The position numbers and the translations under genes are program-made. A DNA stretch of 64,000 nucleotides, from NCBI GenBank assembly GCA_016200225.1, contig JACQFD010000007.1, positions 22,969-86,968 of the forward strand. The letters are read 5' to 3'. The notes beneath the pieces are model-generated. The model was given only the letters and a program-made list of their open reading frames with translations. It had not been told where the DNA came from and did no database searches. The DNA is from Planctomycetota bacterium. Its GTDB lineage: Bacteria; Planctomycetota; UBA1135; JACQFD01. Positions 42,569 to 51,237 of this stretch are shown in pieces. Each line of letters starts with the position of its first letter. Positions within the stretch are counted from its first letter, which is position 1.

Positions 42569-43837
42569 TTATTTAACCGGAATTGCGCCGGAGACGATCG
42601 CGTCGAGCACGGGATCCGCGCCGGCGAAAAACTGTGCGGAGGACACGTTGATCGCCACGTCCGGCCGCATCGACGGCTCGTCGACTTCCGACGTGACAAA
42701 CGCTTTCGTCGAATAGGAGATTCCGAGTTTACTGTTCGTCAATATAAACGATTTTTGCTCGCCGTAGGCGTTCGGTTTCTGCCCGGTCGGTTCGCCGACG
42801 AGAACCGCCGCGGTCCGTTTGCGAAAATCATAAGCATTCAATTGAGCCGACGAAAACGTGCCGCGCCCGATCAGAACGAACAATTTTCCTTTTTTATTTA
42901 TATTTGCGTTATTTGTCAGAACTTCGATCAACGGCTGCGCCACTTGCGAATTGCCGCCGCCGTTGTTGCGGAGATCGACGACGACTTTTTCGATCTTGAG
43001 ACTCTCGATGAAATCCTCGACTTTCTTTGCAAACACCGCCATCGGCATATCTTTATAATCGGTGCAATCGTTGTACTGAATATAAAGAATCCTGGTGTCC
43101 GGAATCAGATCGCTCCAATACGCGCCGTTCTTCTTCCTTCGAAAAGGCGGCGCGACTTTCTTGGTTTCATAAAACGATTTCGCGGCCGGCCGGACGCCCG
43201 GCGCCGGCAATTCGAATTCGGCCGAGGATTTCTTGCCGTCCGATTCGAATTCGATATTTATTTTTCGCGCGTCCGGGGCGATTCCAAGCCCATATAAAAT
43301 CTCTGCGACAAATAAATATTGCATCGAAAATGACTTCAACGTCGCGTCGTTTTCATAGGGAAACACGCTCGCGATCCTTCTTAAGACTTCGTCGATGCCG
43401 ATGCCGCCCATTTTAGTAATCTTCGAACCGATAATTTCATAATGCTGCGCGGCCGAATGTACATAAATTCCGTCGTCGAACCACGCCGCGCCGATTGGAT
43501 AATTGTGTAGTCCAACGCTCGATTCGTACCAGCGCACCGTCGTGTGGGCGTCGCCCGCGCTCGCCACGAGTTTCATCAATTCGACGAGAACTTGATCGTC
43601 GTTCAGTTTGGAAGTTTTCTTGTCAAGATCTTCGACGCTCTTCCGAAAATCCGCTTCTTTAATCTTAAAAAATAAATTAATATGGTTCTTCGGCAGCGTG
43701 TCCGCCAGTTGATTCAAATCCTCGCGCCAGAGTTTATCGCGCTCCTCCGCTTTTCGCGATTCCGACAGTCTCCATGTCGCGCCGCCCTGCGCCAGCCCCA
43801 GCATCATGATCGAAAAGGTTATGAATAGTGTCTTCAT
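42569..43837 (-). CDS. Secreted S41-family peptidase-like protein
   Basis: A 422-residue protein. A signal peptide (KTLFITFSIMMLGLAQGGA) is followed by a helical N-terminal domain. A weakly PDZ-like region (SKITKMGGIGIDEVLRRI) leads to the S41/TSPc core: ILYIQYNDCTD, VVVDLRNNGGGNSQVAQPL, FVLIGRGTFSSAQLNA with the likely nucleophile Ser near 325, and VLVGEPTGQKPNAYGE. The catalytic Lys of C-terminal processing peptidases is not clearly present; this matches the tricorn-like/RBP3-like subgroup. It begins 20 bases after the FtsX permease gene, so it may belong to that export system. The ATG at 43837 is preferred to a TTG two codons upstream. Confidence 0.84.
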   Translation of the reverse strand: MKTLFITFSIMMLGLAQGGATWRLSESRKAEERDKLWREDLNQLADTLPKNHINLFFKIKEADFRKSVEDLDKKTSKLNDDQVLVELMKLVASAGDAHTTVRWYESSVGLHNYPIGAAWFDDGIYVHSAAQHYEIIGSKITKMGGIGIDEVLRRIASVFPYENDATLKSFSMQYLFVAEILYGLGIAPDARKINIEFESDGKKSSAEFELPAPGVRPAAKSFYETKKVAPPFRRKKNGAYWSDLIPDTRILYIQYNDCTDYKDMPMAVFAKKVEDFIESLKIEKVVVDLRNNGGGNSQVAQPLIEVLTNNANINKKGKLFVLIGRGTFSSAQLNAYDFRKRTAAVLVGEPTGQKPNAYGEQKSFILTNSKLGISYSTKAFVTSEVDEPSMRPDVAINVSSAQFFAGADPVLDAIVSGAIPVK

Positions 43838-43857
43838 TAGCAATCAGGTTCGTCAAA

Positions 43858-46470
43858 TTATTCGTATCGTACGGCCTCCGCGGCGTTGAATCGATTGGCG
43901 CGAAGAATGGGAAATCCGGCCGCGACGACCGCGAGCGCGACGGCGCCCGCGAAAGCCGTACCGAGCCACAACGGCTCGATGATCGTCCGGAGCGGCAGTC
44001 CCGTCAACCGGGAGAGCGCGTCAGTCACTAAGAATAAGAATGCCAATCCTAATAATAGACCGAAGGCCCCGCCGACCAGACCCGTCGTCGCGGCTTCGAC
44101 GAGCACCGTGCCCGCGAGCTGCCGCCGCGTCATGCCGATCGCTTTCATCACGCCGATTTCCTTGCGCCGCTCGTAGGCCGCTAATAATAATGCGTTCAAT
44201 ACGCCGACGCCCGCGAGCGTGGCGACGAGAAGTAATATCAAATCGAAGAGCCTGAAATCGCGGTCGATATCCTCGAGTTCGTAATCGCGATAGCTAATGC
44301 CGGTCTTTAATGTAAGTTTTGGAAAATCGGCGAGCGACGCCTGAATCTGAGTCGCCACCGCGATCGGATCGACGCCGTCGGCGACGCGGACCGCCAGTTT
44401 TGTAGTTTGATCCTGAGAAAAACAATAGAATTGTTTCATCCAGCGCGAACTCACGATCGCGTATTCGCGCCGGGGAGGAAAAAAACCGAAATCGTCGGAA
44501 ATGCCCATGACGCGCATTCTCGCGGGAGGACCGGACGGCACGGCGACCGGTACGACTTGTCCGATTTCGATCTTTAACGATCGCGCGAGCGGCGTGGAAA
44601 GAATGAGCGATTCCGCTTCCTCGAATTTCTTCAATCTCGCCGGATCCTTAAATAATCCAATCTGGCCGGCATCGTGCGAATTCAATCCATATATTAAGAA
44701 TGGAGAATTGATTTCCGCTCCCAATTGTTCAAATCCGACGACGCCGGGAATTTTAGAGATCTCCTCGACTCGCGACCGCGGTATCGGGTCTTCCGTTCCC
44801 ACGAATACTTTTGTAGTGATCGTTTCGCCGAGCGACGCGACATCGGCGCGGAGTGTCGCCGTGATTCCTTTAATCGTAATAAGCGCCGCGCCGACGAGCG
44901 CGAGCACGGCGGCGGACGTCGCGACGCGCGGGATGCCCTCGACCATGGCCCGCGCCGAAAGGAAGCCTTCGAGCGGCATGAGCCGTTCGAACGGTTTTGA
45001 TATTTTCGAACACACCCATGCGAGCGCTTTCGGCGCCAACAGTAAGAATGCAAGAAAAAACAAGAATAACATTCCGCCGAGCACCATCACGCGCGCCGTC
45101 TCGCGCGATTGTTCGCCGAGAATCGGCACGGTGAAAAAGTAAAGAATCGGCAGGACGACGGCAAGAATCGTAAATATAAAGAAATTCATGCCGCGGAAAA
45201 GATCCGCCGGGCGGCCGAGGTCGCGTTGCGCGAGCACGCGCGCGGGAAAAATCGAACGCGCTTTCCAGAGCGGAAATATCGAACCGGCCATCGCGATCGC
45301 GAGACCGGTCGATGCGATTGCAATAATCGGCGGCCAGTGAACGCTGAAGGCCTGCACGGATCCGACGCGGCCGAGCGTGGTGAATCCCGCTAACAAAAAG
45401 ACGCGCGCGAGTCCGAGGCCGAGACCGATGCCGAGGCCGGCCCCCACCGTGGCGATCATGATGGCCTCGACGAAGAACGCCATGCCGATCTGTCCGCGCG
45501 TCGCGCCGATCGAATTTAATATTGCAATTTCGCGGACGCGCTCGATCAGCGACATCGAAAGCGTGTGGAAAATTACAAATAGGCCGAGCAGCAGCGCGAG
45601 CACGCCCGACACGCGCACGCCGTTGCGGAAAGCGCGCTCGTCGGCCGATTCGCCGATCAGCGCCGTGCGGTCGACATTGTAAGCAAACGTCGGCGTCAGC
45701 GCGGTTTTTAACTCTTCGGACGTGACTTTTGGCGATTTCGAAATCCAAAACATCGGCGATCCGTAACGTTCGCCGAAGACTTGCGGCAATGTTGAAAACG
45801 GAATAATTATGATCGAGCCGCCGGACTGCTTTCCCAAATGATAACGATCGAGAATGCCGTCAATCTTAAATTCAAGCGGCGGCGGCATGTCCTGTTCGCG
45901 CCGCGGCGCCGCTTTACTAGCCTCCACCCATTCGCCATCGACGCACATCTTCTCATTTCCCACCGCGACTCGCGGCGCCGTCAGCATTATTTTATCATTT
46001 TCGACGAGTTTCATTTGCTCGGCGAGTTCGGCGCCGAGGAGGCACGCGGGCGCGGTCGGATTTTCAACGTCCGGGAGATCCTCGCCTTTTGCAATTCGAT
46101 ATGCATCAAATGCCGGCGACGTCCGCGCGACGACGTCGAGCGCCACGAGGCCGGGAAATCCCCGTTCGCCCGCGGCGGTGCGCATCTGGACGGATGTAAA
46201 CAAAAATGTTCCGACGTTTTCGACGCCGGGCGTATTCTTAATTTTACTGAACGCTTCCGGCGCGGGCATCGCGGGATCCGCTGGCCGCACTTCGAGATCG
46301 ACTTTGGCAAACGTCTCCGTCTTTCGCTCTACTTTGTTCGCCACCGTGGAATCGTCGAGCGTTAATATTGCAATCGCCGTCGCGACGCCGAGCGCGATTC
46401 CAAATATCGAAAAAAAAGTCCGCGCCGGCCGCGTCTTGAGCGCGCTCCACGCGAGTGGCAATGCTAACAT
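43858..46470 (-). CDS. FtsX-like ABC transporter permease (large, two FtsX domains)
   Basis: An 870-residue permease. It begins LAWSALKTRPARTFFSIFGIALGVA, the standard MacB/FtsX start (shown in full to 20 residues or less here: LKTRPARTFFSIFGIALG). A periplasmic MacB_PCD-like domain follows. The first FtsX block has LSMSLIERVREIAILNSIGATRGQI, and the second has LLAAYERRKEIGVMKAIGMTRRQL; each precedes three or four helices. The last segment is ILRANRFNAAEAVRYE. The duplicated layout with about ten membrane helices is that of large YknZ/DevC-unlike permeases paired with LolD-like ATPases. It likely moves lipoprotein, lipid or drug substrates outward. It begins nine bases after the ATPase stop and is followed by the S41 peptidase gene. 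Confidence 0.9.
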   Translation of the reverse strand: MLALPLAWSALKTRPARTFFSIFGIALGVATAIAILTLDDSTVANKVERKTETFAKVDLEVRPADPAMPAPEAFSKIKNTPGVENVGTFLFTSVQMRTAAGERGFPGLVALDVVARTSPAFDAYRIAKGEDLPDVENPTAPACLLGAELAEQMKLVENDKIMLTAPRVAVGNEKMCVDGEWVEASKAAPRREQDMPPPLEFKIDGILDRYHLGKQSGGSIIIIPFSTLPQVFGERYGSPMFWISKSPKVTSEELKTALTPTFAYNVDRTALIGESADERAFRNGVRVSGVLALLLGLFVIFHTLSMSLIERVREIAILNSIGATRGQIGMAFFVEAIMIATVGAGLGIGLGLGLARVFLLAGFTTLGRVGSVQAFSVHWPPIIAIASTGLAIAMAGSIFPLWKARSIFPARVLAQRDLGRPADLFRGMNFFIFTILAVVLPILYFFTVPILGEQSRETARVMVLGGMLFLFFLAFLLLAPKALAWVCSKISKPFERLMPLEGFLSARAMVEGIPRVATSAAVLALVGAALITIKGITATLRADVASLGETITTKVFVGTEDPIPRSRVEEISKIPGVVGFEQLGAEINSPFLIYGLNSHDAGQIGLFKDPARLKKFEEAESLILSTPLARSLKIEIGQVVPVAVPSGPPARMRVMGISDDFGFFPPRREYAIVSSRWMKQFYCFSQDQTTKLAVRVADGVDPIAVATQIQASLADFPKLTLKTGISYRDYELEDIDRDFRLFDLILLLVATLAGVGVLNALLLAAYERRKEIGVMKAIGMTRRQLAGTVLVEAATTGLVGGAFGLLLGLAFLFLVTDALSRLTGLPLRTIIEPLWLGTAFAGAVALAVVAAGFPILRANRFNAAEAVRYE

Positions 46471-46479
46471 TGAAATAAA

Positions 46480-47277
46480 CTAAATTCCGTGACGCTCGAG
46501 CGTCTCGTGAATGCTCGCGGCGCTCAATCCCGGTCCTATCAATTCGGCGTCGGGCACGAGCTGGCCGTCTTTTAATAATAAGACGCGGTCGGCGAACGAC
46601 GCGTCGCGCACGTTGTGCGTTACCAATAGAATCGTGCGTTTTTCCTTTTCGCGGCAATGCCGCAACGCGCGCATCACTTCTTCGCCGGCTTTTGTTGATA
46701 AATTGCCCGTGGGCTCGTCGCACAAGAGCAGCGGTGCGCCGCTGATGAGCGCGCGGCAGAGCGACGTTCGTTGCATTTCGCCGCCCGAAAGCTGGCTCGG
46801 CAGGTGATCGCGCCGGTCGACAAGATTAAATTGATGTAAAAGACGCTCGACTTCCGTTCGCCCGTCCTTTAGCGATCGCCCGGCGATGCGGAGCGGCAAT
46901 TCAACATTTTCTTCCACCGACAGCGTCGGAAGTAAATTAAAGAATTGAAATACAAAACCGATCTTTTCGCGGCGGAGGATCGTCCGTTCGCGTTCGCCGA
47001 GTTCGCTGATCGACTGTCCCGCCACCTCGACGCGCCCCGCGGATGGCGTGTCGAGTCCCGACAATAATTGCAGCAGCGTGGTCTTGCCCGATCCGCTCGG
47101 ACCCATGATCGCGACAAATTCGCCCTTCGCGACTTGAAAGTTAATATCCAATAAAACCGGAAGACGGCGCCCTTTGACGTCGTGAAACCGATAAAGCGCT
47201 TCGGCGCGAATGACCGCGGAATCTGTCGTCGTCGCCGGGACGGGGGTGGTTGTGGCGGTTGACAATGGAGCTTTCAA
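46480..47277 (-). CDS. ABC transporter ATP-binding protein (LolD/MacB-like)
   Basis: A 265-residue ATPase. Walker A is MGPSGSGKTTLLQ (near 60), the Q-loop is KIGFVFQFFNLLPTLSVEENVELPL (Q-F-F-N-L-L-P-x-L-x-x-x-E-N is typical of LolD/MacB), the signature is LSGGEMQRTSL, Walker B is LLLCDEPTGNLS and the H-loop is LVTHN. It energises the FtsX permease downstream. The N-terminal 20 residues are Thr/Pro/Ala-rich. The start is probably the TTG at 47277; it faces the prenyltransferase-repeat gene start only 28 bases away, so both promoters would have to overlap the coding starts. Confidence 0.9.
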   Translation of the reverse strand: MKAPLSTATTTPVPATTTDSAVIRAEALYRFHDVKGRRLPVLLDINFQVAKGEFVAIMGPSGSGKTTLLQLLSGLDTPSAGRVEVAGQSISELGERERTILRREKIGFVFQFFNLLPTLSVEENVELPLRIAGRSLKDGRTEVERLLHQFNLVDRRDHLPSQLSGGEMQRTSLCRALISGAPLLLCDEPTGNLSTKAGEEVMRALRHCREKEKRTILLVTHNVRDASFADRVLLLKDGQLVPDAELIGPGLSAASIHETLERHGI

Positions 47278-47305
47278 AAACGTAGCCAGCGTACATGATG
47301 TTTGC

Positions 47306-48853
47306 GTGCTTTGCCTGACAACATTCGCACTCGCTCTGTTCGCCGCCCAAACGCCGCAGGGCCAGGACGGTGCATTTCAATTGCGCGTGAATGAAGCGAT
47401 CGACCGCGGCGCCGCGTGGTTGAAGAAGCTACAAAACGCCGACGGCACATGGAACGACGGCCATACGGATCGCTTCAAAAACGGCGTCGCCGCGCTCGGG
47501 TTTCTAACACTAGTAAAATCCGGAGCGGGCGAGCACGATCCTTCGATACAAAAGTGTCTGCATTATTTCGACGAATATAAAGCATTCGACAAGACGTATT
47601 CGACGGGCGTTTACATGATGGCGATCGAATCATTAAAACGCGGCGTCGTCGACAAACCGCGGCTCGAGGCGGCCGCGAAATGGCTTGTCGAACATCAGGA
47701 TCGCACGTCGCGGCTCTGGGCGTATCCCGAGGAAAACCCCGACGCTTCGAATACACAATACGCATTATTAGGTTTGCACGCGGCCTGGCGCGTCGGCGTC
47801 GACGTCCCGAAAGAAGTAGTATTCGCGACCGTCAATGCGATCGTTAAAATGCAACAAAAGGAGGGATGCTTCAGTTATCGCGATCCGAACGACATCGGCA
47901 TCGGATCGATGACGACCGCGGCGATTTGTGCATTAAGAATCGCCGCGACGGAATTGAAGGGATTTCCGGCATACGAGGCCAGGAAAACCGAATGGGAGGA
48001 CGCGGAAAAGGCCGCGTTTCAATGGCTCGAACGACATTTTCGCGTCGACGCGAATCCCGCGGGTTTTAGTACGAAAGGCGGGATGCGCGTGTGGCACTAT
48101 TATTACTTGTACGGGCTCGAGCGCGCCTGCGCGATGGCCTCGAAATCGAAGTTGGGCGCGCATTCCTGGTACCGCGAAGGCGCCGAATATTTATTATCCA
48201 TGCAGGATGCGGCCGGCCATTGGAAGAACGATTTTGTGGACACTTGTTTTGCATTGTTATTTCTGAAACGCGCGACGCTGACGTGGTCTCCGGATCCGAA
48301 AGCCGACTTGGGCGACGTCGTCGGCCCGCCCGCGGGCGAGGTCGCGTGGAAGCGGCCTCCCGAGCCGAAACCGGACGTTCCGTTTATTACAAATTGGCTC
48401 GTGTGCGGATCGTTTTTAACAAAAAAATCGGAGCCTTTCGGAAAGGACGAAATCGGCGAAACCACGATTAAGAACCCGAAGGACGGCGATGCCGCGGGCG
48501 CATCCAGTAAACATTGGAAAAAGGTCTCGACCGATCAGAAGACGCTCGTCCTCGACAAAGTGCTGCCGCCGTTCGACGGCGCGTTCGCGTACGCATATGC
48601 TAATATTATTGTTAAAAAAGACGCCGACGCGATTCTTTGGATCGGCCACGACGACTGCGCGCGCGCGTGGCTCAACGGAAAATTAATTTACGAAAACGAA
48701 AGCTACGGCGAATACGCGAATCCCGACGCTTATTTTGCGCGCGTAAAATTAAGATCCGGCTCCAACGCGTTTCTCGTGAAAGTTTACGATTCCGGATACG
48801 ACTGCGGCCTCGTCGCGCGCTTTTCGGCGCCCGACGGCAGCCGCGTCGAATAA
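47306..48853 (+). CDS. Secreted prenyltransferase/squalene-cyclase repeat protein
   Basis: About 515 residues from a GTG at 47306. A signal peptide (CLTTFALALFAAQ) precedes a double-barrel alpha/alpha-toroid region (about 25-330). Its repeats include AWLKKLQNADGTWNDG, WLVEHQDRTSRLWAY and YLLSMQDAAGHWKN, the QW/DG-x-W motifs of the prenyltransferase and squalene-oxidase repeat family. No cyclase DxDD motif is visible, so terpene synthesis is not expected. The last 120 residues form a beta domain with ADAILWIGHDDCARAWLNGKLIY, resembling PA14/galactose-binding modules. Such proteins are numerous in Planctomycetota, with unknown function. An open frame from 47210 overlaps the divergent ATPase gene and was not used. 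Confidence 0.8.
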   Translation: MLCLTTFALALFAAQTPQGQDGAFQLRVNEAIDRGAAWLKKLQNADGTWNDGHTDRFKNGVAALGFLTLVKSGAGEHDPSIQKCLHYFDEYKAFDKTYSTGVYMMAIESLKRGVVDKPRLEAAAKWLVEHQDRTSRLWAYPEENPDASNTQYALLGLHAAWRVGVDVPKEVVFATVNAIVKMQQKEGCFSYRDPNDIGIGSMTTAAICALRIAATELKGFPAYEARKTEWEDAEKAAFQWLERHFRVDANPAGFSTKGGMRVWHYYYLYGLERACAMASKSKLGAHSWYREGAEYLLSMQDAAGHWKNDFVDTCFALLFLKRATLTWSPDPKADLGDVVGPPAGEVAWKRPPEPKPDVPFITNWLVCGSFLTKKSEPFGKDEIGETTIKNPKDGDAAGASSKHWKKVSTDQKTLVLDKVLPPFDGAFAYAYANIIVKKDADAILWIGHDDCARAWLNGKLIYENESYGEYANPDAYFARVKLRSGSNAFLVKVYDSGYDCGLVARFSAPDGSRVE

Positions 48854-48860
48854 ATTATTG

Positions 48861-49367
48861 TCAAACGCGCGCGGTTTCTTCGGCGGCGACGCCTTTCTTA
48901 TACGTGGTGTAAACATAAACAGGGATCCCGAGTCCGCCGAGCGTTTTATGTAATATTGGACGGACATCCTCCCATTCGAGTCGGCCGACGCCCGTCGCAA
49001 TCCGCGGCAACGCGAGACTCGGCCAGTCGCCGGCTTTCGCAAGATTCGCGAGTTCATGGAGCGCGCGATTCACATACTCCAAACGCGCCGGACCCGCGTG
49101 GCCGCCCTCCTGCCTCGACGATTCTTGTGTAAACATCGACGCGATCGTGACGGGATGCCCTTCCTCCGCGACGCCGCTCCAGACCCAAACTTCGCCGGGC
49201 CCAGGATTATAAGTCTTACAATAGTGCCGAAAATCTTTATAAAGCGCGGGGAAGCGTTCCCTCAGCGCGAGCGCGAGTCCGGATTTGAAGTCGTCGTTGG
49301 GAGCGACACCGTGCGCGAGATGGCGCGACGAACAGAGAAGGAGATCGCCAGCGATTTCGTGGATCAT
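48861..49367 (-). CDS. Macrodomain protein (ADP-ribose binding, TARG1-like)
   Basis: A 168-residue single macrodomain. It begins IHEIAGDLLLCSS, followed by LAHGVAPNDDFKSGLALALRERFPAL (shown in part), the loop that binds the distal ribose. SVAEEG/IASMFTQ is the central strand, and SLALPRIATGVGRLEWEDV is the phosphate loop and following Asp/Glu site. The xxAHGVxxDxxxGxGxA-like pattern is that of the TARG1/ALC1-like branch that removes ADP-ribose from carboxylates or DNA bases. No partner ADP-ribosyltransferase gene (for example darT) is adjacent, so a toxin-antitoxin role is not supported. The ATG at 49367 is chosen; an upstream in-frame start would add ten unrelated residues. Confidence 0.88.
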   Translation of the reverse strand: MIHEIAGDLLLCSSRHLAHGVAPNDDFKSGLALALRERFPALYKDFRHYCKTYNPGPGEVWVWSGVAEEGHPVTIASMFTQESSRQEGGHAGPARLEYVNRALHELANLAKAGDWPSLALPRIATGVGRLEWEDVRPILHKTLGGLGIPVYVYTTYKKGVAAEETARV

Positions 49368-49632
49368 GAATATCTCACGATGCAATCGCGGGGCCACGCC
49401 ATCGACCCTGCGGTTCGTGCCCGACCCGCGCGGGCCGGCGCAAATGGATACAACCGGTGTCGCGCGCCACGGAATTCTCCGGCTCGGCGTTTCGAAACAA
49501 CCGCAATTGCTCGCCGTGCGAACGCACGCGCGAAAAGGAATCGCCCGCGTGCTGACCGGAAGCGTCGCGGAGTTTATATCAAAAATGTAGCCCGTAGACG
49601 TGCTCGCGGTTCCGCCAGAACATTAATCTTGT

Positions 49633-49983
49633 TCACGGCAAACTCGCAATAAATAGACCGTGGCCGGGCGGCGTTTTTGCTATTTCGTCGAGAAACTCGC
49701 GGACGAGAGTTCGCTCGCGTTTTTCGCCGTCCTCGAATCCGATTGCAAGCATTCGGGCGTCGGGACCGATCACGGCGCGCAACGATTTTAATAGATCGAA
49801 ACTGTTCATTTCGATCGGCGAAAGTTTAACTACAATTGCCCAAGGCGCCGATTCATGGGCGATGAGCATGGCTTCGCGCGCGTCGGCCGAGGCGACCACG
49901 GTCAAACCTCTTCGCGTCGCGGCGTCCCGAATGCGCTTGCGGGCGCGGACGTCGGGGTGAATCACGAGCACCGCGGTCGTCAT
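49633..49983 (-). CDS. Degenerate receiver (pseudo-receiver) protein
   Basis: A 116-residue CheY-like fold. The pattern TAVLVIHPDVRARKRIRDAATRRG gives strand 1 and helix 1 (shown shortened: AVLVIHPDVRARKRI), then VVASADAREAMLIA and AIVVKLSPIEMNSFDLLKSLR. The phosphoacceptor Asp at the end of strand 3 is Lys, and the acidic pair after strand 1 is reduced to one Asp. The lysine after strand 5 is also not seen. It therefore should not be phosphorylated normally and may act by binding alone. It lies six bases after the histidine kinase stop and is clearly cotranscribed. The 265 bases upstream of the macrodomain gene, 49368-49632, contain no recognised feature. Confidence 0.74.
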   Translation of the reverse strand: MTTAVLVIHPDVRARKRIRDAATRRGLTVVASADAREAMLIAHESAPWAIVVKLSPIEMNSFDLLKSLRAVIGPDARMLAIGFEDGEKRERTLVREFLDEIAKTPPGHGLFIASLP

Positions 49984-49989
49984 GATTTA

Positions 49990-51114
49990 TTATACAATTC
50001 CACCCCAATGCATGTCCTGATGGGCCGGTGACGGCAACGCTCCGGCCACTCCATCGGCATTTGCGACCGTCGGGATTCTAACTATAAAGAGACTCCCTTC
50101 GCCGGGCCGGCTTTGAACGGTAATTTCACCGCTGTGCATTTCTACAATTCTTTTCGCGAGCGCGAGACCGATTCCGGAACCAAATTCGCCTTCGAATTGA
50201 AACTCGCCGCGATCGAAGGGTTCGAAAATCGCCTCCTGATGGCTCGTTTCGATGCCGATGCCCGTATCGGAAACGAGAAAATAAGCGTCGCCGGCGAGGA
50301 ATCGGACTCCCGCGGTCACGCGGCCTCCGCGCGGCGTGAACTTAATTGCATTTACCAGTAAATTTATCAATACGGTCGCGATGCGCCTGCCGTCGGCGAA
50401 AATTGTAGGCATCACTTCGCCCGGTTCGTCCAAGATCAATTCGATGTCCTTCCGCGCGGCCCGTTCGCGCACGAGCATGCTCGAAGTATCCAAAAGATCG
50501 TGCACGTCGACGGGGTCCACATCCATCGTGACCCTGCCCGATTCCAATCTTGCAAAATCTTCGAGTTGTTCGCACAACCATAATAAATGCTTTCCCGATT
50601 GTAATATATTGGCGCAGTAGTCCCTTTGCGTCGGCGTCAAATTTTCCGATTGCGGATTTAATAAACATTCGGTGTAGCCGAGAACCGCGTGCAGCGGATT
50701 GCGCGCTTCGTGCGAAAATCCGCTTAGAATGGCGACGCTTTTTTCGCCGCACTCGCGATATTGTTTAATTTTTTCGCGCGCGTCGCGATCGTGCCAGAGC
50801 AGCAGACTCGAATCTCCCGAACCGACGCGGTACACTGTATAAGTGATATTACCAAAATGGCGGGTTTCTAATATTATCGGCGTTCCCTGATCGCCGGCGG
50901 CGGCCGCTTGCGCGACGAGAGCGCGGCCGTTGAAATTTTGAACGTGTGCGTCGAGCGCGGTCCCGACATCACATGGTTCGATTCCGCCCGGCGCCGGCCG
51001 CGTCACCGCCAGAATTATAAATTTAGTATCTGTAATCATCGACGGACAATCGAGCGCCTGCGCAAGGACCTGCGCCGTGGACGTCAGCGAAATTTGTTCC
51101 AAGCCGATGTTCAT
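49990..51114 (-). CDS. Soluble sensor histidine kinase with PAS-like input domain
   Basis: A 374-residue kinase with no membrane helix. The N-terminal 120 residues look like a PAS domain (strands around ITDTKFIILAV and NITYTVYRVGSGDSSLLLWHD). The dimerisation box is FSHEARNPLHAVLGY with phosphoacceptor H135. The ATPase domain has N-box LLVNAIKFTPRGGRV, DTGIGI, and GSGIGLALAKRIVEMHSGEI with the G2 box GEGSLFIV. All catalytic motifs are present, so it should be active. Its operon partner is a receiver lacking the Asp, while an HD-GYP regulator with an intact receiver diverges 123 bases away; the latter is the better candidate target. Confidence 0.9.
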   Translation of the reverse strand: MNIGLEQISLTSTAQVLAQALDCPSMITDTKFIILAVTRPAPGGIEPCDVGTALDAHVQNFNGRALVAQAAAAGDQGTPIILETRHFGNITYTVYRVGSGDSSLLLWHDRDAREKIKQYRECGEKSVAILSGFSHEARNPLHAVLGYTECLLNPQSENLTPTQRDYCANILQSGKHLLWLCEQLEDFARLESGRVTMDVDPVDVHDLLDTSSMLVRERAARKDIELILDEPGEVMPTIFADGRRIATVLINLLVNAIKFTPRGGRVTAGVRFLAGDAYFLVSDTGIGIETSHQEAIFEPFDRGEFQFEGEFGSGIGLALAKRIVEMHSGEITVQSRPGEGSLFIVRIPTVANADGVAGALPSPAHQDMHWGGIV

Positions 51115-51237
51115 GAATTGTTAGCCTGCGGAGTCACGGATCCCGGCACCCCTCGATCGTCCCGTTTGGCGCCCTCGCTTGAATGGAGAGAGCTTCAGCA
51201 AAGGGGTATTTCTAGTCGAAACCCATCAGGAACATTC

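Noticed and set aside
47306..48853. Terpene or hopanoid cyclase
   Set aside because: Toroid repeats are present but no DxDD motif was seen, and the protein is secreted with a binding-type C-terminal domain.
48861..49367. DarTG-type toxin-antitoxin system
   Set aside because: Only the macrodomain is present; no neighbouring gene resembles an ADP-ribosyltransferase.
49285..49590. Plus-strand 101-codon frame upstream of the macrodomain gene
   Set aside because: The first part is antisense to the macrodomain gene. A 48-codon sub-frame from 49443 has host-like codons but no motif, signal or ribosome site.
50960..51000. tRNA-like GGTTCGATTCC word
   Set aside because: Lies inside the histidine kinase coding region; no acceptor or anticodon stems can be built around it.
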